DNA of 30,239 nt, taken from Ichthyophonus hoferi. Taxonomy: Eukaryota > Opisthokonta > Ichthyosporea > Ichthyophonida > Ichthyophonidae. Positions within the stretch are counted from its first letter, which is position 1. The number at the start of each line of letters is the position of its first letter. The DNA is taken from NCBI GenBank assembly GCA_002751075.1, contig NAOQ01000372.1, positions 44,006-74,244 on the forward strand, in the 5' to 3' direction. The position numbers and the translations under genes are program-made. The notes under the pieces are model-generated. The model was not told the DNA's origin and ran no database searches. It saw only the letters and a list, made by a program, of their open reading frames with translations. This document shows, piece by piece, positions 9,301 through 20,100 of this stretch.

Positions 9301-12184
9301 TATATAATTAGATATATATACTTTTTTCCCCATTTTATTACATGTAAATTCACTAACCAACTATATGCACTAACCTTCTAGTTACTATCATAAGCCGATT
9401 CACCCACCTAATATGGCAAAATGGACAAGAAAGGATCTGGGCCTATTGGATGGTATGTGTCATAGAATATAATGGACAGTGCGAGAAGGAGAGGGAAAGA
9501 GGGAGAGAAAGAGAAGGAGAGAGTGAGAAAAGGGGAGAAGGAAAAATCCATAAAGAATATAAAAATAGATAAATTGTGAGAGGAAGAGAAAATAATAGAG
9601 GTATAGGTTGATAGACAGATGGATAGAGAGTGAGAGATCTGAGATCTACACATATGTAGAACTTGTAAGGACAGTAAAATAACTTGTAACGCAAATACTC
9701 TTAAGCATTTGGCCTCTTATACCATGGCTAATCAGTCATCACTGCATTAATAATTCATTCTATGCCATTCATGTATTGCTACCACACTAGCTGCTGATTG
9801 GAGGGTTATCAGGCTACCCCCATATATATTCATGCACTCAAACGCTATGGAAGTTCACACCCGATTTTGATGAGGTGTTTAGACAGATATTATTGAAGGA
9901 CCCCAAGGGTCAGTTGGTGGTCAAGGTGGTAAGTTAGTGTAGGGTAGGGTAGGGTAGATTAGAGATTGGGCAAGGTAGGGTAAGATAGGGTATGATAGTG
10001 TAAGATAATATAAGATTCTACAGTTCAGGGTAGTGTATGGTATTAGAGTGTAGCGTAGTGTCATGTATTGCTTTTCATTGTATTGTATTGAAATATATAA
10101 TATTATATTCTACTATATAAGATAGTAATACATTGTATTGTTTTTTATCATATATTATATTGCATTGTGGCGTATTGTAGTATAGTAAAATATAGGATAG
10201 TGAAGTATAATGTACTATATGTGTAAATTATTTTTATTTGTTATATAAATTTATGAATAAAATAGGGTATAGAGATAAGCATAAGACTAATAAAGGCCTA
10301 TATCTACAGTATGGCGGTAGAGGCGCAGAGTACTTGGGTAACAAGACAAGACAAAGGTTTCAGGTTAGGTCAACCAATTATTTTTTATTAGCTTATAGTG
10401 GAATTTCTTTTTTAATTATATACATACATACATACATCTCTGCACTATTATATACGATTATATATTATTATATACCTTGATATAGTATTATATAATATTT
10501 TATACCATGATATACATACTATCATCTACTATAACGCCCTTCTCCCCTACCTAGACTACATTATCAGGCGTATTCCACCGTGTAATTATCATAAACGCGC
10601 TGGATGACAGTCAATATATGGCCTTGCAAAAGACTGTTGATGTAGTCTTGGATTCATATCCATTTGGAGGTAAACACTGCTTCTTAACATAATCTACTTA
10701 CTTACTTACCTACCTACCTAACTACCTGCCTACCTATTTACCTATCTACCTAGCGGCCTACCTATCTACTTATTTATCTACCTACCTACCTACCTTCCAT
10801 ATTATCCTTATATTACATAAATATTTTTCCTCTATTTCAAATGTTGCTTAAGTTATTGCTTAGGATTAAATGTTTCAAAGTTAACAGTAGGCTATTTACA
10901 CTTAATCAATAAGATATAGCTCCAATAGAATTTTCCATTTTATAATACAGTTAACGTTTTCACTTACTTCTATATGCCATAATGATATTTAAATGAGAGA
11001 TAAACAAATAAATGTTTTATTGACTTTAATTAAAATTAGACGAAGCACATGATTGGTTTTAATAAGTTTAATTGTAATAAAACACTTAATATGTTAATAT
11101 TTTTGGCAGCATTTTTGGAGCATACTCATAAATGCTTTGGATCTACCATATGTATGAACTGACTAATAAACAACCTTGTTTAGGATATACTACCAGTCTA
11201 GAATGTTTTTCATTGGGTACGCCTGTTGTTACCCTTCCTCATCCTCTTTTTGCTGGCCGTTGTACCTATGGGTTTTATAAGGTAATTTGATGCATTTATA
11301 TTCAACAAAGTACTTTTAAATTTATATTTATTTGTCCCTCATTGTATACGTTTTTTTACTACCTTTCTCTTACAAGCTAGTATTACTATTGCTTTTTCTT
11401 TTCTTTTTTAAAGTAATAACAATATTCTCTCTTTTTAAATAGTATTGTTATAGTTTCCTTATTACTACTACTATTACTGCTACTTATAATAGTAACAACA
11501 ATAATAATGATAATAAATAAACAATAATATATAAAACGTTATGCTTACATATGCAAGAGTAGGTTTTGCTGCTGTAGACGACCATGCTTAATATATGTAC
11601 TGATGCATAAAAAAACAATAAAATATTGATCAGTGGTCTCTATAGTTAATGGGAATAACTGGATTGGTGGCACAAACAAGAGAGGAATTTGTGGATATTG
11701 CTGTTAAGTATGGTACTAACAATACATTGAACCAGTAAGTGTGTATGTATATATGTATGGATGTATGTACCTATGCCTCTACCTATACCTATACCTATAC
11801 TTCTACTCTACCTATACCTACAATTATATCTATACCTATACCTCTACTTATCCTCTCACTTCACTTATATTTATTCTTCTATCTACTTCTCTACCTCTAC
11901 TATACCCAAACCTCCACTTTTACCTATGCCTACATCTATACCTCTATCCATACTTTAACGTATACCTTTCCCTCTACCCATACCTCTACTTATACCTACA
12001 CAGATTGACACGCAAGAAAATTTTAGCTAGCAATCATGTACTTTTTAACAATCAATCAGCCATCAGTGCCTGGGATCAGCTATTAGTTGAAGTATCCACA
12101 GGATCTAATGTTTCTTTCTTACACGTTAATGCTGATAAGTCAGAATTTGAAGAAGATATTAATGGTGATTGGCCTGCAGCATAA
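387..12184 (+). CDS. Membrane-anchored TPR-GT41 glycosyltransferase (OGT/SPINDLY-like), 20 exons, 666 aa
   Basis: Spliced exons: 387-562, 972-1041, 1668-1768, 2863-2984, 3490-3605, 4085-4123, 4541-4639, 5429-5468, 6028-6110, 7009-7084, 7756-7919, 8272-8377, 9083-9167, 9382-9452, 9813-9928, 10310-10363, 10555-10669, 11184-11281, 11646-11734, 12004-12184. All introns are GT-AG, every phase matches, and the total is 2001 nt. Family role: transfer of a sugar (GlcNAc or fucose) from a nucleotide sugar to Ser/Thr. Visible parts: basic N-terminus (residues 4-15), one hydrophobic helix at about 26-49, TPR helices at about 60-195 (e.g. YNNMGVILQQKGLLNDAVNA), then the GT41 domain at about 255-610 with IRIGFSS, EIGMDPANYLLSFGKLAPV, THGHASTTG, TLWKFTPDFD (its Lys463 aligns with the UDP-binding lysine of OGT), LDSYPFGGYTTSLECF and LGTPVVTLP. 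Oddities: the helix predicts a type II membrane protein, unlike cytosolic OGT/SPY. The acceptor at 6026-6027 is weak (AAG), but it is the only one of three neighbouring AGs that keeps frame. Exons 1 and 2 are less certain than 3-20. The acceptor sugar cannot be told. Confidence 0.85.
563..971 (+). other. Intron 1 of the GT41 gene
   Basis: This stretch joins the membrane-anchor exon to the first TPR exon (phase 2). Two open frames continue past the donor at 563, but they lose any resemblance to the protein and end within 250 bases. The next exon (972-1041) fits the phase and supplies a good TPR helix pair (GLSDMAIKYIKL then AAITNLE). No other feature is seen here. Confidence 0.5.
1883..2800 (+). 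repeat. Decayed LTR-like repeat, copy A, inside intron 3 of the GT41 gene
   Basis: Two blocks in this intron match sequence elsewhere in the window. Bases about 1863-1925 (with GTTGAATGACAGATG) match 22325-22389, where the same block begins the LTR-like part of a copia fragment. Bases about 2376-2420 and 2742-2800 (with CCACTCTGAACATGGGTGAG) match 29712-29760 and 29866-29920. A run of about 21 T lies at 2429-2449. The simplest reading is one old solo LTR or similar dispersed repeat, heavily decayed. Its exact ends and age cannot be given, and low similarity between the blocks suggests it is old. Confidence 0.4.
3617..3740. repeat. AT-rich microsatellites in intron 5
   Basis: An (AT)n run of about ten units at 3622-3642 is followed by GATAGTATGATAGTATG, and ATATT/TATAT-type pentamers lie at 3712-3742. 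The tract starts 10-15 bases after the splice donor GTATGATGG and repeats a GTATG-like word. Confidence 0.7.
4172..4535. repeat. Three diverged tandem units of about 120 bp filling intron 6
   Basis: Units begin at about 4181, 4298 and 4422. Each opens with ATCATT, followed by A-rich sequence, (C/G)AATTTAAA-like sequence, CACAAC/GCATCACAT, a TATC(C/T)ACTTA(T/A)ATCTTC block in units 1 and 2, and a T-rich end. Together they occupy most of intron 6 (4124-4540). The sequence just before unit 1 (TTTAATTGCAGTACCATTTC) resembles the true 3' splice site (GCACATACAGTACTATG), so an acceptor-like site appears to lie at the outer end of the array. Confidence 0.6.
6765..6960. repeat. 22-bp minisatellite in intron 9
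   Basis: The unit ATTATTATCTTACTGTATTGTA recurs about five times nearly perfectly between about 6785 and 6906, with weaker copies on both sides (ACTATGTTATAGCTATTATC upstream, CATTATTGTACTTACTATC downstream). It lies within intron 9 (6111-7008) of the GT41 gene. No coding sense is seen. Confidence 0.8.
7920..7978. repeat. (GTAT)n-like tract at the 5' end of intron 11
   Basis: The splice donor GTATGC at 7920 is followed directly by repeated TATG/GTAT words (TATGTATGTGTGTATGTATG) to about 7978. The donor itself is one unit of the tract. An (AT)n run of about nine units follows at 8019-8037. Confidence 0.7.
8365..8590. repeat. 39-bp minisatellite containing the intron 12 splice donor
   Basis: Six copies of the word (C)CT(A/G)(A/G)TATAG followed by the intron start occur at regular spacing. 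The junction positions are 8378 (true donor), 8417, 8456, 8495, 8537 and 8576, so steps are 39, 39, 39, 42 and 39 bases. The unit continues as GTATAGTGATGTCATAGGAT plus about 19 more bases. The first half-unit is exon 12 coding sequence. The dinucleotides at the donor position are GT, GT, AT, GC, GC, GT. The minus-strand open frame over this tract is a by-product of the three-fold repeat length. Confidence 0.9.
9476..9640. repeat. Purine (GA-rich) tract in intron 14
   Basis: From about 9478 to 9546 nearly every base is A or G (for example GAGAAGGAGAGGGAAAGAGG), and a looser purine-rich stretch continues to about 9640. Such one-sided purine tracts can form triplex DNA; that is general knowledge, not shown here. 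The pyrimidine-rich minus-strand open frames over it are artefacts. Confidence 0.75.
9929..10060. repeat. GTAGG pentanucleotide tract at the 5' end of intron 15
   Basis: The donor GTAAGT at 9929 is followed by TAGTGTAGGGTAGGGTAGGG and then by decaying GTAGG/GATAG/GTATG words to about 10060. As in introns 11 and 12, the repeat word resembles the splice donor and starts at it. Confidence 0.75.
10692..10797. repeat. (TACC)n microsatellite in intron 17
   Basis: About 25 imperfect units of TACC/TACT/TATC lie in intron 17 (10670-11183) of the GT41 gene, starting some 20 bases after the donor. No other function is seen. Confidence 0.85.
11735..12001. repeat. GTATG tract and CTATAC hexamer tract filling intron 19
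   Basis: The donor GTAAGT at 11735 runs into GTGTATGTATATATGTATGG. Diverged CTATAC/CTCTAC/CTACTT hexamers then continue to the acceptor at 12002-12003. The long open frame that runs through the tract into the last exon is an artefact of the repeat. The last exon itself begins at 12004. Confidence 0.8.
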
Positions 12185-12225
12185 TAAAACTTATTTTATC
12201 TAATGATTAACTAACTATGAATAAA
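12183..12225 (+). terminator. Likely polyadenylation signals of the GT41 gene
   Basis: AATAAA occurs at 12183-12188, overlapping the stop codon TAA at 12182-12184, and again at 12220-12225. The second is the more likely signal because it leaves a short 3' UTR. A third-party transcript would be needed to place the end. Confidence 0.4.
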
Positions 12226-12358
12226 TACATTATATTTTAAATATAATATTCTCCCTTTAGTTATTGCGTGTTGGTTGGTATGGACTATATTAGAATTAAA
12301 ATATGAATTAACATTTGACCTGATGGCAGTTTTAAAAATGATCTAAGTGACAACATAC

Positions 12359-12410
12359 ATATATGCAGATTATTTTATCTTTGCCTATATATAGATAGAT
12401 CTGCATATAT
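12359..12410. repeat. 12-bp inverted repeat downstream of the GT41 gene
   Basis: ATATATGCAGAT at 12359-12370 pairs exactly with ATCTGCATATAT at 12399-12410 across 28 bases. It could form a weak AT-rich stem. It is 175 bases past the stop codon and no role can be assigned. Confidence 0.5.
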
Positions 12411-13984
12411 ATATTCTAACAATTTTATTTAGAAGTAGTATCAATTAAAGCAAATGTCTTTATCTTCTACTGATAGTAATAAAGGTATTGGTTATTACAG
12501 TACTGCATTTGATCTCATAATTGAGTTTATCTTTTCATTTCCACAGTATATCGTTTGGATTGAATTATTAGTTGCTTTATTTTTGCTGACACTCTGTAGT
12601 TGCTTGCTTGCCTTAGTGTTAAGGATTTGAAAATTTATTATGTAATCAGTTCAAAACTGGTTGAGTTTGATCTAACAGTTGTAATAGTCAATGTGATAAT
12701 TACAATAGTTCACTATAATATTAGTACAAATATATCAATAAAGTATTTGGAGCTGGTAAGTAAAGTCATCAATATCTTTGCAAATGATTTATGCAGAGTG
12801 ATTGTGTTTTAGAGTAACACTGCAGTGTATGTAACACTGGCCAAGAAAGGCATCTTTGATTATATTATTATTTCAATGAGATATAGTGTTTCTGATTAGT
12901 GATTTAGTCTTTGATAAAGGGTTTGCATTTACCATGTATGAATATCACCTATAGTTCCTAATTCAATTGTTGGACTTTAATGCTTGCTCTATCACCTTTA
13001 AACATTCCATACTCTTAAATATAAAATAACTTAATATCAGTGCTACATATGTCTTTAAATAAAAACAGTTAATTGGAGTAATTTGACATACCAATCCAGT
13101 TGCCAAATTAAAGGTAGTGCCATTGTCTTCTGTTAAAAATGGCCAAACATGTTTATTCTTGTAAGAACTTTATAACAATAATTGAGGAAATACCAAATTC
13201 AAGGGTGTTTTAATATTAGCCAGAATACTCTGTAGAATATTAAGCTGGTATTTGGCAGTCACTGCACTGTAATGGTAGCTGGGCCAGGAAATCAGAGATG
13301 GTTTAATCCAATTTTGGAATAAGTAGCTGCATCTGCAAGAGGAATATGTCATCTCTCCAGGGAAGTCCTTTGGTAGAAGGGTGTCATGGGTGGTGCTGTT
13401 GCTACCGGTGGTGCTAGTAAGTTCTGTATAGTTAAAGCAATTGCTAAGTTTGAAATGCTATGTGATAGTAACTTATAACTCTGGTTTTGCAGTAATGTAA
13501 TCATCCTATACTACCCTCTTTTAGATTATATGTATATAATAATAATACACTAGCATATAACATTTGCAATGTATGTTTCCCTGTATATAGTCTGCAGGGA
13601 TTTAGAAATTTTTCCTCCAAGCAGTGAATTCTGACTATATGTTGAATGGCCCAATATTATAGTGTGCAATATTCAATGATCTAGATATCGTAAATTCAAT
13701 GATTGTAGTGAATTAGTATTTTATTTGTAATCAATTTTTACAGTCATGGCATTTTCCTATCCATTTGGATTATTAGGATGTAGATGATTACTTGGTGGAC
13801 CTACACTAGCCTAAAAAAACATTACCATTGTCACCATTAATATCACTACAGCTAACCAATGCAGTTTCATTATTGTTAACATTATTTTTTCTGACTGGAG
13901 GTCATATTAAAAGTGATTACCTTACACATTGCAACTACCAATCATATCATATGATCCGATGATTCCTGAAGTTTTTACAATTTT
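12411..13984. other. No gene seen (about 1.6 kb)
   Basis: Both strands were read. The only open frames are short (60-70 codons), AT-driven and without recognisable motifs, domain or splice context. The base composition is like the surrounding non-coding DNA. Part of it may be old transposon sequence flanking the copia fossil, but no homology was recognised. Confidence 0.5.
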
Positions 13985-16292
13985 TGAGTGTCACCTGCAA
14001 AAGGGATAACAATTTATACATTACATTATTAAATTTTATCTTAATAACTTTATTATAAATAACCTTATTAGTAGAAACATGAGCTACTAGCGCATTACTA
14101 TACTAAAAATGATATCAACCCTAAATCAATTAGGAATGAAGAATAGTGTATAGTACAGCATAAGCTTTGATATATTCACTGAATACTTTCACACAACATG
14201 GATGCATTCTTATTACCATAGGTATTGACAGAGCATTTATCTCCGTTGATGCCAACAATTTCAAAAGAGTAAGGGTCAGAATAAATTCAACAGAAGATAC
14301 TATTATTTAGCTAAGCACACTGAATATGATTTGAGAAATTTACTCCATACAAATTATCAGAATTTGCGTCAGGTCTATCGACTTGTACACAGCTGTCAGA
14401 ACCTCCAATTGTATAACTGGAAGAGGTTATTATTGTTTGATAGCATAAATGATAGCTGCTTGATAAACTTTGTCTTTAAGGCTCAGTTGTTGTGCTAGAG
14501 GTTCTATTGAAAGTCCATATACCAACTCTATTGGCAACTGACAGTAGTGATTATATCTCTGTTCTACTCTAGAAGGGATAGTAAGCAGGTCTCTGACTTC
14601 TGCACAAGCAAGAGGTCTGAACCCAGATTATTTTATATGAGTACCAACGACGAATTAGACATTGCAATAACGATGCGATTATTACAAATATCTAATTAAA
14701 TGTGAAGTATTTTTCTATGCGCTTATGAGAACTTTGTATTTGCTATTTTTATTGCGTATGTATCAATGGGACCAAACCTTTAATATTAATTTTTGTTTTC
14801 CTTTATACTTTGTGTTATCGCCAGTGTAAACGTTTTAGTGAACACCAATGTCGCTAAGCTCAATTACTTAAATGGAGCCAATCATAAATATTTTTAATAG
14901 CTAATCGAACTCACGATAGGTCACCGGACCCACTGGAATTGCTTAATTTTATTGCGATATTTAAATACTATTATGTCCTTATTCCTATGTTAAATTAGCA
15001 CAATTCCTATGTTGAGTTAACGCAATTCCTATGTTGAGCTAACGCAATTCCTTATTGATGTAATAGTGCTTATTCACCACATATTATGGCAAAAGTCGAT
15101 CTATTCTTACGTATCTGTGGTTAGTGATCTTGTAACACAAATGAGCAACTACTGACCTCCAAATCACTCCATCTGGGTCAGATTCAGTTTCCAATAGGAT
15201 TACAGGCTCTTCTTGAAATTGTTCCCCAATAGTAACGCAACTCACTAAATATCATCAAGATTAATTCAACTTTAACCCAATAACCATTGCTTTTGTTATT
15301 TAATAGGATTACGACCACTATCAAAAGGCTATTATCACACCATGTCCTGACTTATTACCAATGGAACTAATTGTATCACAACCTAGATTATGGTTTTGAT
15401 TTTGTCTTTCCATAACATTCAAGTTTTGTTGGAAGATAGATTGGATTTTTCTGTGGAGCAGGTTGCTGTTTGTAGATGTGAACACTGATCCATTCCTGAA
15501 CATAACATCCATACCAAATGCACCAATCATTCATTTTAATCAGTCAACATATTCAAATTAAGTTTCTTCAATTATGATGCACCTGATCAGACACATCTGA
15601 ATTTAATACTTAACACACCCATCCTAAACGCTTCTTTATATTTCACCTATCTCCCTTCAATTTTGGAGAGAAGAAATTTTGATAATGTACCATCACGATT
15701 GTTGGACAAATAGATTGACACACGTTTCATTTCCTTCCTATCCACAAGTTCTTCGAGAAACTGACCAATCACTTCCCAACAAGGCACCATGCAGGCTTTA
15801 TCTTCTTCACTTCATTGGAAATGAGAAATGTTGTAGTGCCTCCATCAAAGTCCTTAATACTAATCAGTGGGCATTTGCCAAATTCAACCTCCTCAACAAC
15901 TCTATGGTACAGCTGTATCTTACAGTCTCAATCACATATCTAACTAACTTAGTGATATTAATTTAAAGCCTACAGAAATCTTAACTAAATTTCCTACCAG
16001 ATTCAGTGGTCGAGGCTACTGAATACGCCAACCAATAGATTCCAGATACGTACACCAATAGTCTACAAGATCTTCTGGTCAGTTTCATACTGATCCTCGT
16101 GTTATGCATATAACCACCAAGTGCTCTCTCAACTGAAATAAACCTAATTTAGGCAAGATATTTCCGTCACCTAGGTGGGCAACTACCAGTGCCTAAAACA
16201 TCAAATATTCCACACCAAGCTCCAGCAAGAAACCAACTATAGGTGTTAAAACCAACCCACTACAATTACATGAATTTAAAGACAGTATTCTA

Positions 16293-16455
16293 TGCCCACC
16301 TCAAATTAATGTAGTGCACCACTCTACCTTGAAATTGCACAAATAATCAAGAACAGAAAAAAATATTATCTCCTTCAAAAAGAGGGCTTGTGATCCCACT
16401 CAGGTCAATTAATACCATTTCACCGCTTTCATTTAGAAGTTTCCTTGTAGATAGC
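16293..16455 (+). repeat. 163-bp segment duplicated on the far side of the assembly gap (copy 1)
   Basis: This segment, from TGCCCACCTC to GTAGATAGC, is repeated base for base at 16997-17159, immediately after the run of N. Only four bases (16456-16459) separate it from the gap. Exact identity beside a gap, within otherwise decayed sequence, points to two contig ends covering the same DNA rather than a biological repeat. Confidence 0.9.
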
Positions 16456-16459
16456 CTGA

Positions 16460-16996
16460 NNNNNNNNNNNNNNNNNNNNNNNNNNNNNNNNNNNNNNNNN
16501 NNNNNNNNNNNNNNNNNNNNNNNNNNNNNNNNNNNNNNNNNNNNNNNNNNNNNNNNNNNNNNNNNNNNNNNNNNNNNNNNNNNNNNNNNNNNNNNNNNNN
16601 NNNNNNNNNNNNNNNNNNNNNNNNNNNNNNNNNNNNNNNNNNNNNNNNNNNNNNNNNNNNNNNNNNNNNNNNNNNNNNNNNNNNNNNNNNNNNNNNNNNN
16701 NNNNNNNNNNNNNNNNNNNNNNNNNNNNNNNNNNNNNNNNNNNNNNNNNNNNNNNNNNNNNNNNNNNNNNNNNNNNNNNNNNNNNNNNNNNNNNNNNNNN
16801 NNNNNNNNNNNNNNNNNNNNNNNNNNNNNNNNNNNNNNNNNNNNNNNNNNNNNNNNNNNNNNNNNNNNNNNNNNNNNNNNNNNNNNNNNNNNNNNNNNNN
16901 NNNNNNNNNNNNNNNNNNNNNNNNNNNNNNNNNNNNNNNNNNNNNNNNNNNNNNNNNNNNNNNNNNNNNNNNNNNNNNNNNNNNNNNNNNNNNNNN
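16460..16996. other. Assembly gap (537 N)
   Basis: All bases are N. Open frames crossing it have no meaning. The gap lies within the copia fossil, where repeats make assembly difficult. Confidence 0.99.
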
Positions 16997-17159
16997 TGCC
17001 CACCTCAAATTAATGTAGTGCACCACTCTACCTTGAAATTGCACAAATAATCAAGAACAGAAAAAAATATTATCTCCTTCAAAAAGAGGGCTTGTGATCC
17101 CACTCAGGTCAATTAATACCATTTCACCGCTTTCATTTAGAAGTTTCCTTGTAGATAGC
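16997..17159 (+). repeat. 163-bp segment duplicated across the assembly gap (copy 2)
   Basis: Exact copy of 16293-16455, starting at the first base after the N run. See copy 1 for the interpretation as overlapping contig ends. Confidence 0.9.
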
Positions 17160-20100
17160 GACTACTATTGCCACATCTGCATTAATCATGAGGCATTTAC
17201 TAATTTTTCCCTTATCAGCTTAGATTTCTATCAGGCCAATGGGGCTACTGTGTATGCGACCTATTATGGAATGATCACACTTTCCCATGCAATGATGGTA
17301 CTACAAGAGACATCGTTCTTCATGACATCCTCTATGCCTTACATATTTAAAATAACTTTTTCTTCTTAATGGCCCTATGCGACCAAAATTGTTCCATTAC
17401 TTCTAATGATAAGCAGGGCACCATATCTGAAGGCTCCACTCCACTCCTCAGATGTTTCCTATGGAGGAATGACATGTTCCTGCTTTATGTCACACTCTTG
17501 CTCTCCTCTTTCTCCTCCTCTCACTCTAAATATACCGGTCTATGGCAGCAACCCACTGACATTGATGATTCAGGCCCTAGAATCATGATATACTCTGAAA
17601 CTAAACTTGACCAAACTAAAATGAATTATCACAAACATTACCAATGCCCACAATTTTACTCCAAGCAATGTTTCTATTCCTAACTTCTTTTTCTCAATCT
17701 GTACCACATGCATCAACCTTAAAGCAGGTGTAATGTGGCATTCTCATTTGTGTATTATTCTATCAAACAGCTTACAGCTGCCACCAAACCTGATAACATC
17801 AATATTCTTAAAAAAATATATTGCTCTTTGTAATTCCTGTGCTGCCAAAAAGATTGTAGCTAAACCTTTTTTTATGTGTTAGATACAAGTCTCTTAACCT
17901 ATTCAAACTATTTACAGTAATGTAGTCGACCTTCTCCACATATCCTGTGGTGGCTCCAAATAGTTCATTTTCTTCATTGATAATTTCACGCATTACACCA
18001 TCATGTATAGCATGAAACTCAACAAAACAACCCATGCTTTACATGCACCTTATCGTATTACTACCCTCTACACTGGCCAATGCATTGAATATACATCTAC
18101 CCCATAACTCCAGCAACCACCTATTAGAGAATTGATCGCTGTACAGCTATCCCCTATACACCTTGGCCAGACAGTTTAACTGAGGATATAAATTATCAAA
18201 TTATTACCATAGTCAGGGTTGCAATGAACACTTTCAACATTTCTCATTCCTTCTAGAAATATGTTATCAATTCAGCTGTATTCACTTACAATTTTATGTT
18301 TACCACTAATCTTATTTCTGATAACTTCCTTTATATGCTTTGTCACCATCAACATGCCCTATTTACTGCTTATGCACCTTTGAGTACAAGCTATATTACT
18401 CAATGGACCCTGTCACACGTCCTTAAAAATTCACCATTGAGGACAGGAAAAATGCATCGTGAATACTAATATTTTTACAATTATGGATGAGTAGATCATC
18501 CTTAACCAAGAACTATGCAGAACTACTATTTTGAAGAAGTGTGTTTTCATTGAAGACACCTCTCTGTTTAAAAGCCTTACCCAACTGTTCCCACAAGACC
18601 CTTTCTTCCCAAATACTACTGCTCTTGCTATACCTCCCCAAAATACATCCACTCTACTGGATCCCAAGCCCATGTCTTATGAATACTCCTCCTAGAGCAA
18701 CACCACACACAGATAATTTCCCCATTAGAGAAGCACACATTCAGAAAGAATTTGCTCACAATATACCTTCTTCTCCACCTACCTCACTATTGCTCCCTCA
18801 ATGTTTTATGCCACCCCCCAATTGGTTTGCATAATAATGAGAGAGAAAGTCCTGATTAGTTTACTAAACTAGAGGCTGACTCTTATATTTACCACTACAA
18901 CAAGTACATCTTGCTACCACCAGAAGTGGCTGCCACTATGGTCAACACCAACCATCAGTCCAGGTAGTACTCTGTGGATTTACTACTATAACACCCCTTC
19001 TTTCAGACTTTGCAGATTCCAGAAACTATAAGGAGGCAGTACAAGCCCTTGACAAAATGTCATGGCTTACGGCTATGCACAATGAGCGTGCATCTATCAA
19101 TGAATTTCATACTTGGACTCCTGTCCTTTGGGAGGAAATCTCATGAGGCATTACAATACCACACAGCATTTTAGTCTACCACAGGAAATGTGATTAAATT
19201 GGCCTATAACTTAACATAAGAACTTCTTCAGCATTTCATTACCATCACAGCCAGCCATCTATATAAATTGGCATGGCTCAACATCCATTCTGCTTATCTT
19301 CATGTCATGTTATCAGGACTAGTAAATATGTACTAACCCCGATCCATGGAAGATTCTAACCATCCGAAATGAGTCTTCAAGCTATTCAAGTGTTGGTTTG
19401 GTTTTCATCTCAGCAGTCGTCAACAGACTGCTACATTTGATGAATTCCTGTGCACTCATGGAATATATTCTGTTGATAGAGATCCAGTCTCGACAGTTCC
19501 TACTGCACAAGTCATTTTTTTAAACTTTTCTGTCACGTGGGTAATGTATTGATCATCTCTGAGCATTCTGACAATAAGGAGGGTCTTATCACAGCATTCA
19601 CTGACTACTTCTCTACTAATAATATTGTGAAAAGAATTTGACTTGGATAGAATCGAATCTAGTAGAGTGATCTGAAGGCTAAACGTTTCCTCACTTGTGT
19701 GAGGTAACTTCTTTTCGTCATATTCTCAATGTTAAATGGCAATTGTGGTATCCTATGCTGAATCTATGCTAACCCTTACTCTTTTTGAATTGTTAGTATC
19801 AATGGCAATAGATTCCTTGCAAATATTCACGATACCAGTGATAGTAGGAATGTGTGTATGTTATGAATGGAGATATGTTAATATATGTTTTTATTCTATT
19901 TTTGATTTTTCCTTTTCTAGTTTGGTTTTCCTTTTATGCTTACTCGTACTCCCTTTCTTAAGGAAATGGGTTTTTGTTTTGCTTTTTTCAATCGGGCGCC
20001 TATTAATAGAACTGGTTTGTTGATATCTTTCTACCCTAGCTCTGTCTAGAGCCATTTTTTATATATACATTTGCTTTGGCTAGTATAACACAAAGTCATA

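Noticed and set aside
9408-9694. Two minus-strand open frames rich in Ser, Phe, Leu and Pro
   Set aside because: They are the pyrimidine strand of the GA tract in intron 14 and have no motif.
9940-9975. GGGTA repeats as an internal telomere-like tract
   Set aside because: The unit is five bases, the run is short and imperfect, and it begins at a splice donor. It fits intronic slippage better.
11739-12001. Tyr/Thr/Leu-rich open frames, one running into the last GT41 exon
   Set aside because: They translate the GTATG/CTATAC repeats of intron 19. The real exon starts at 12004, where family sequence begins in a matching phase.
16347-17044. Three long open frames across the gap
   Set aside because: They consist mostly of N. 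Any length is an artefact.
17808-18035. 75-codon minus-strand open frame
   Set aside because: The + strand of this stretch carries copia integrase remnants, so the frame is a shadow of the fossil.
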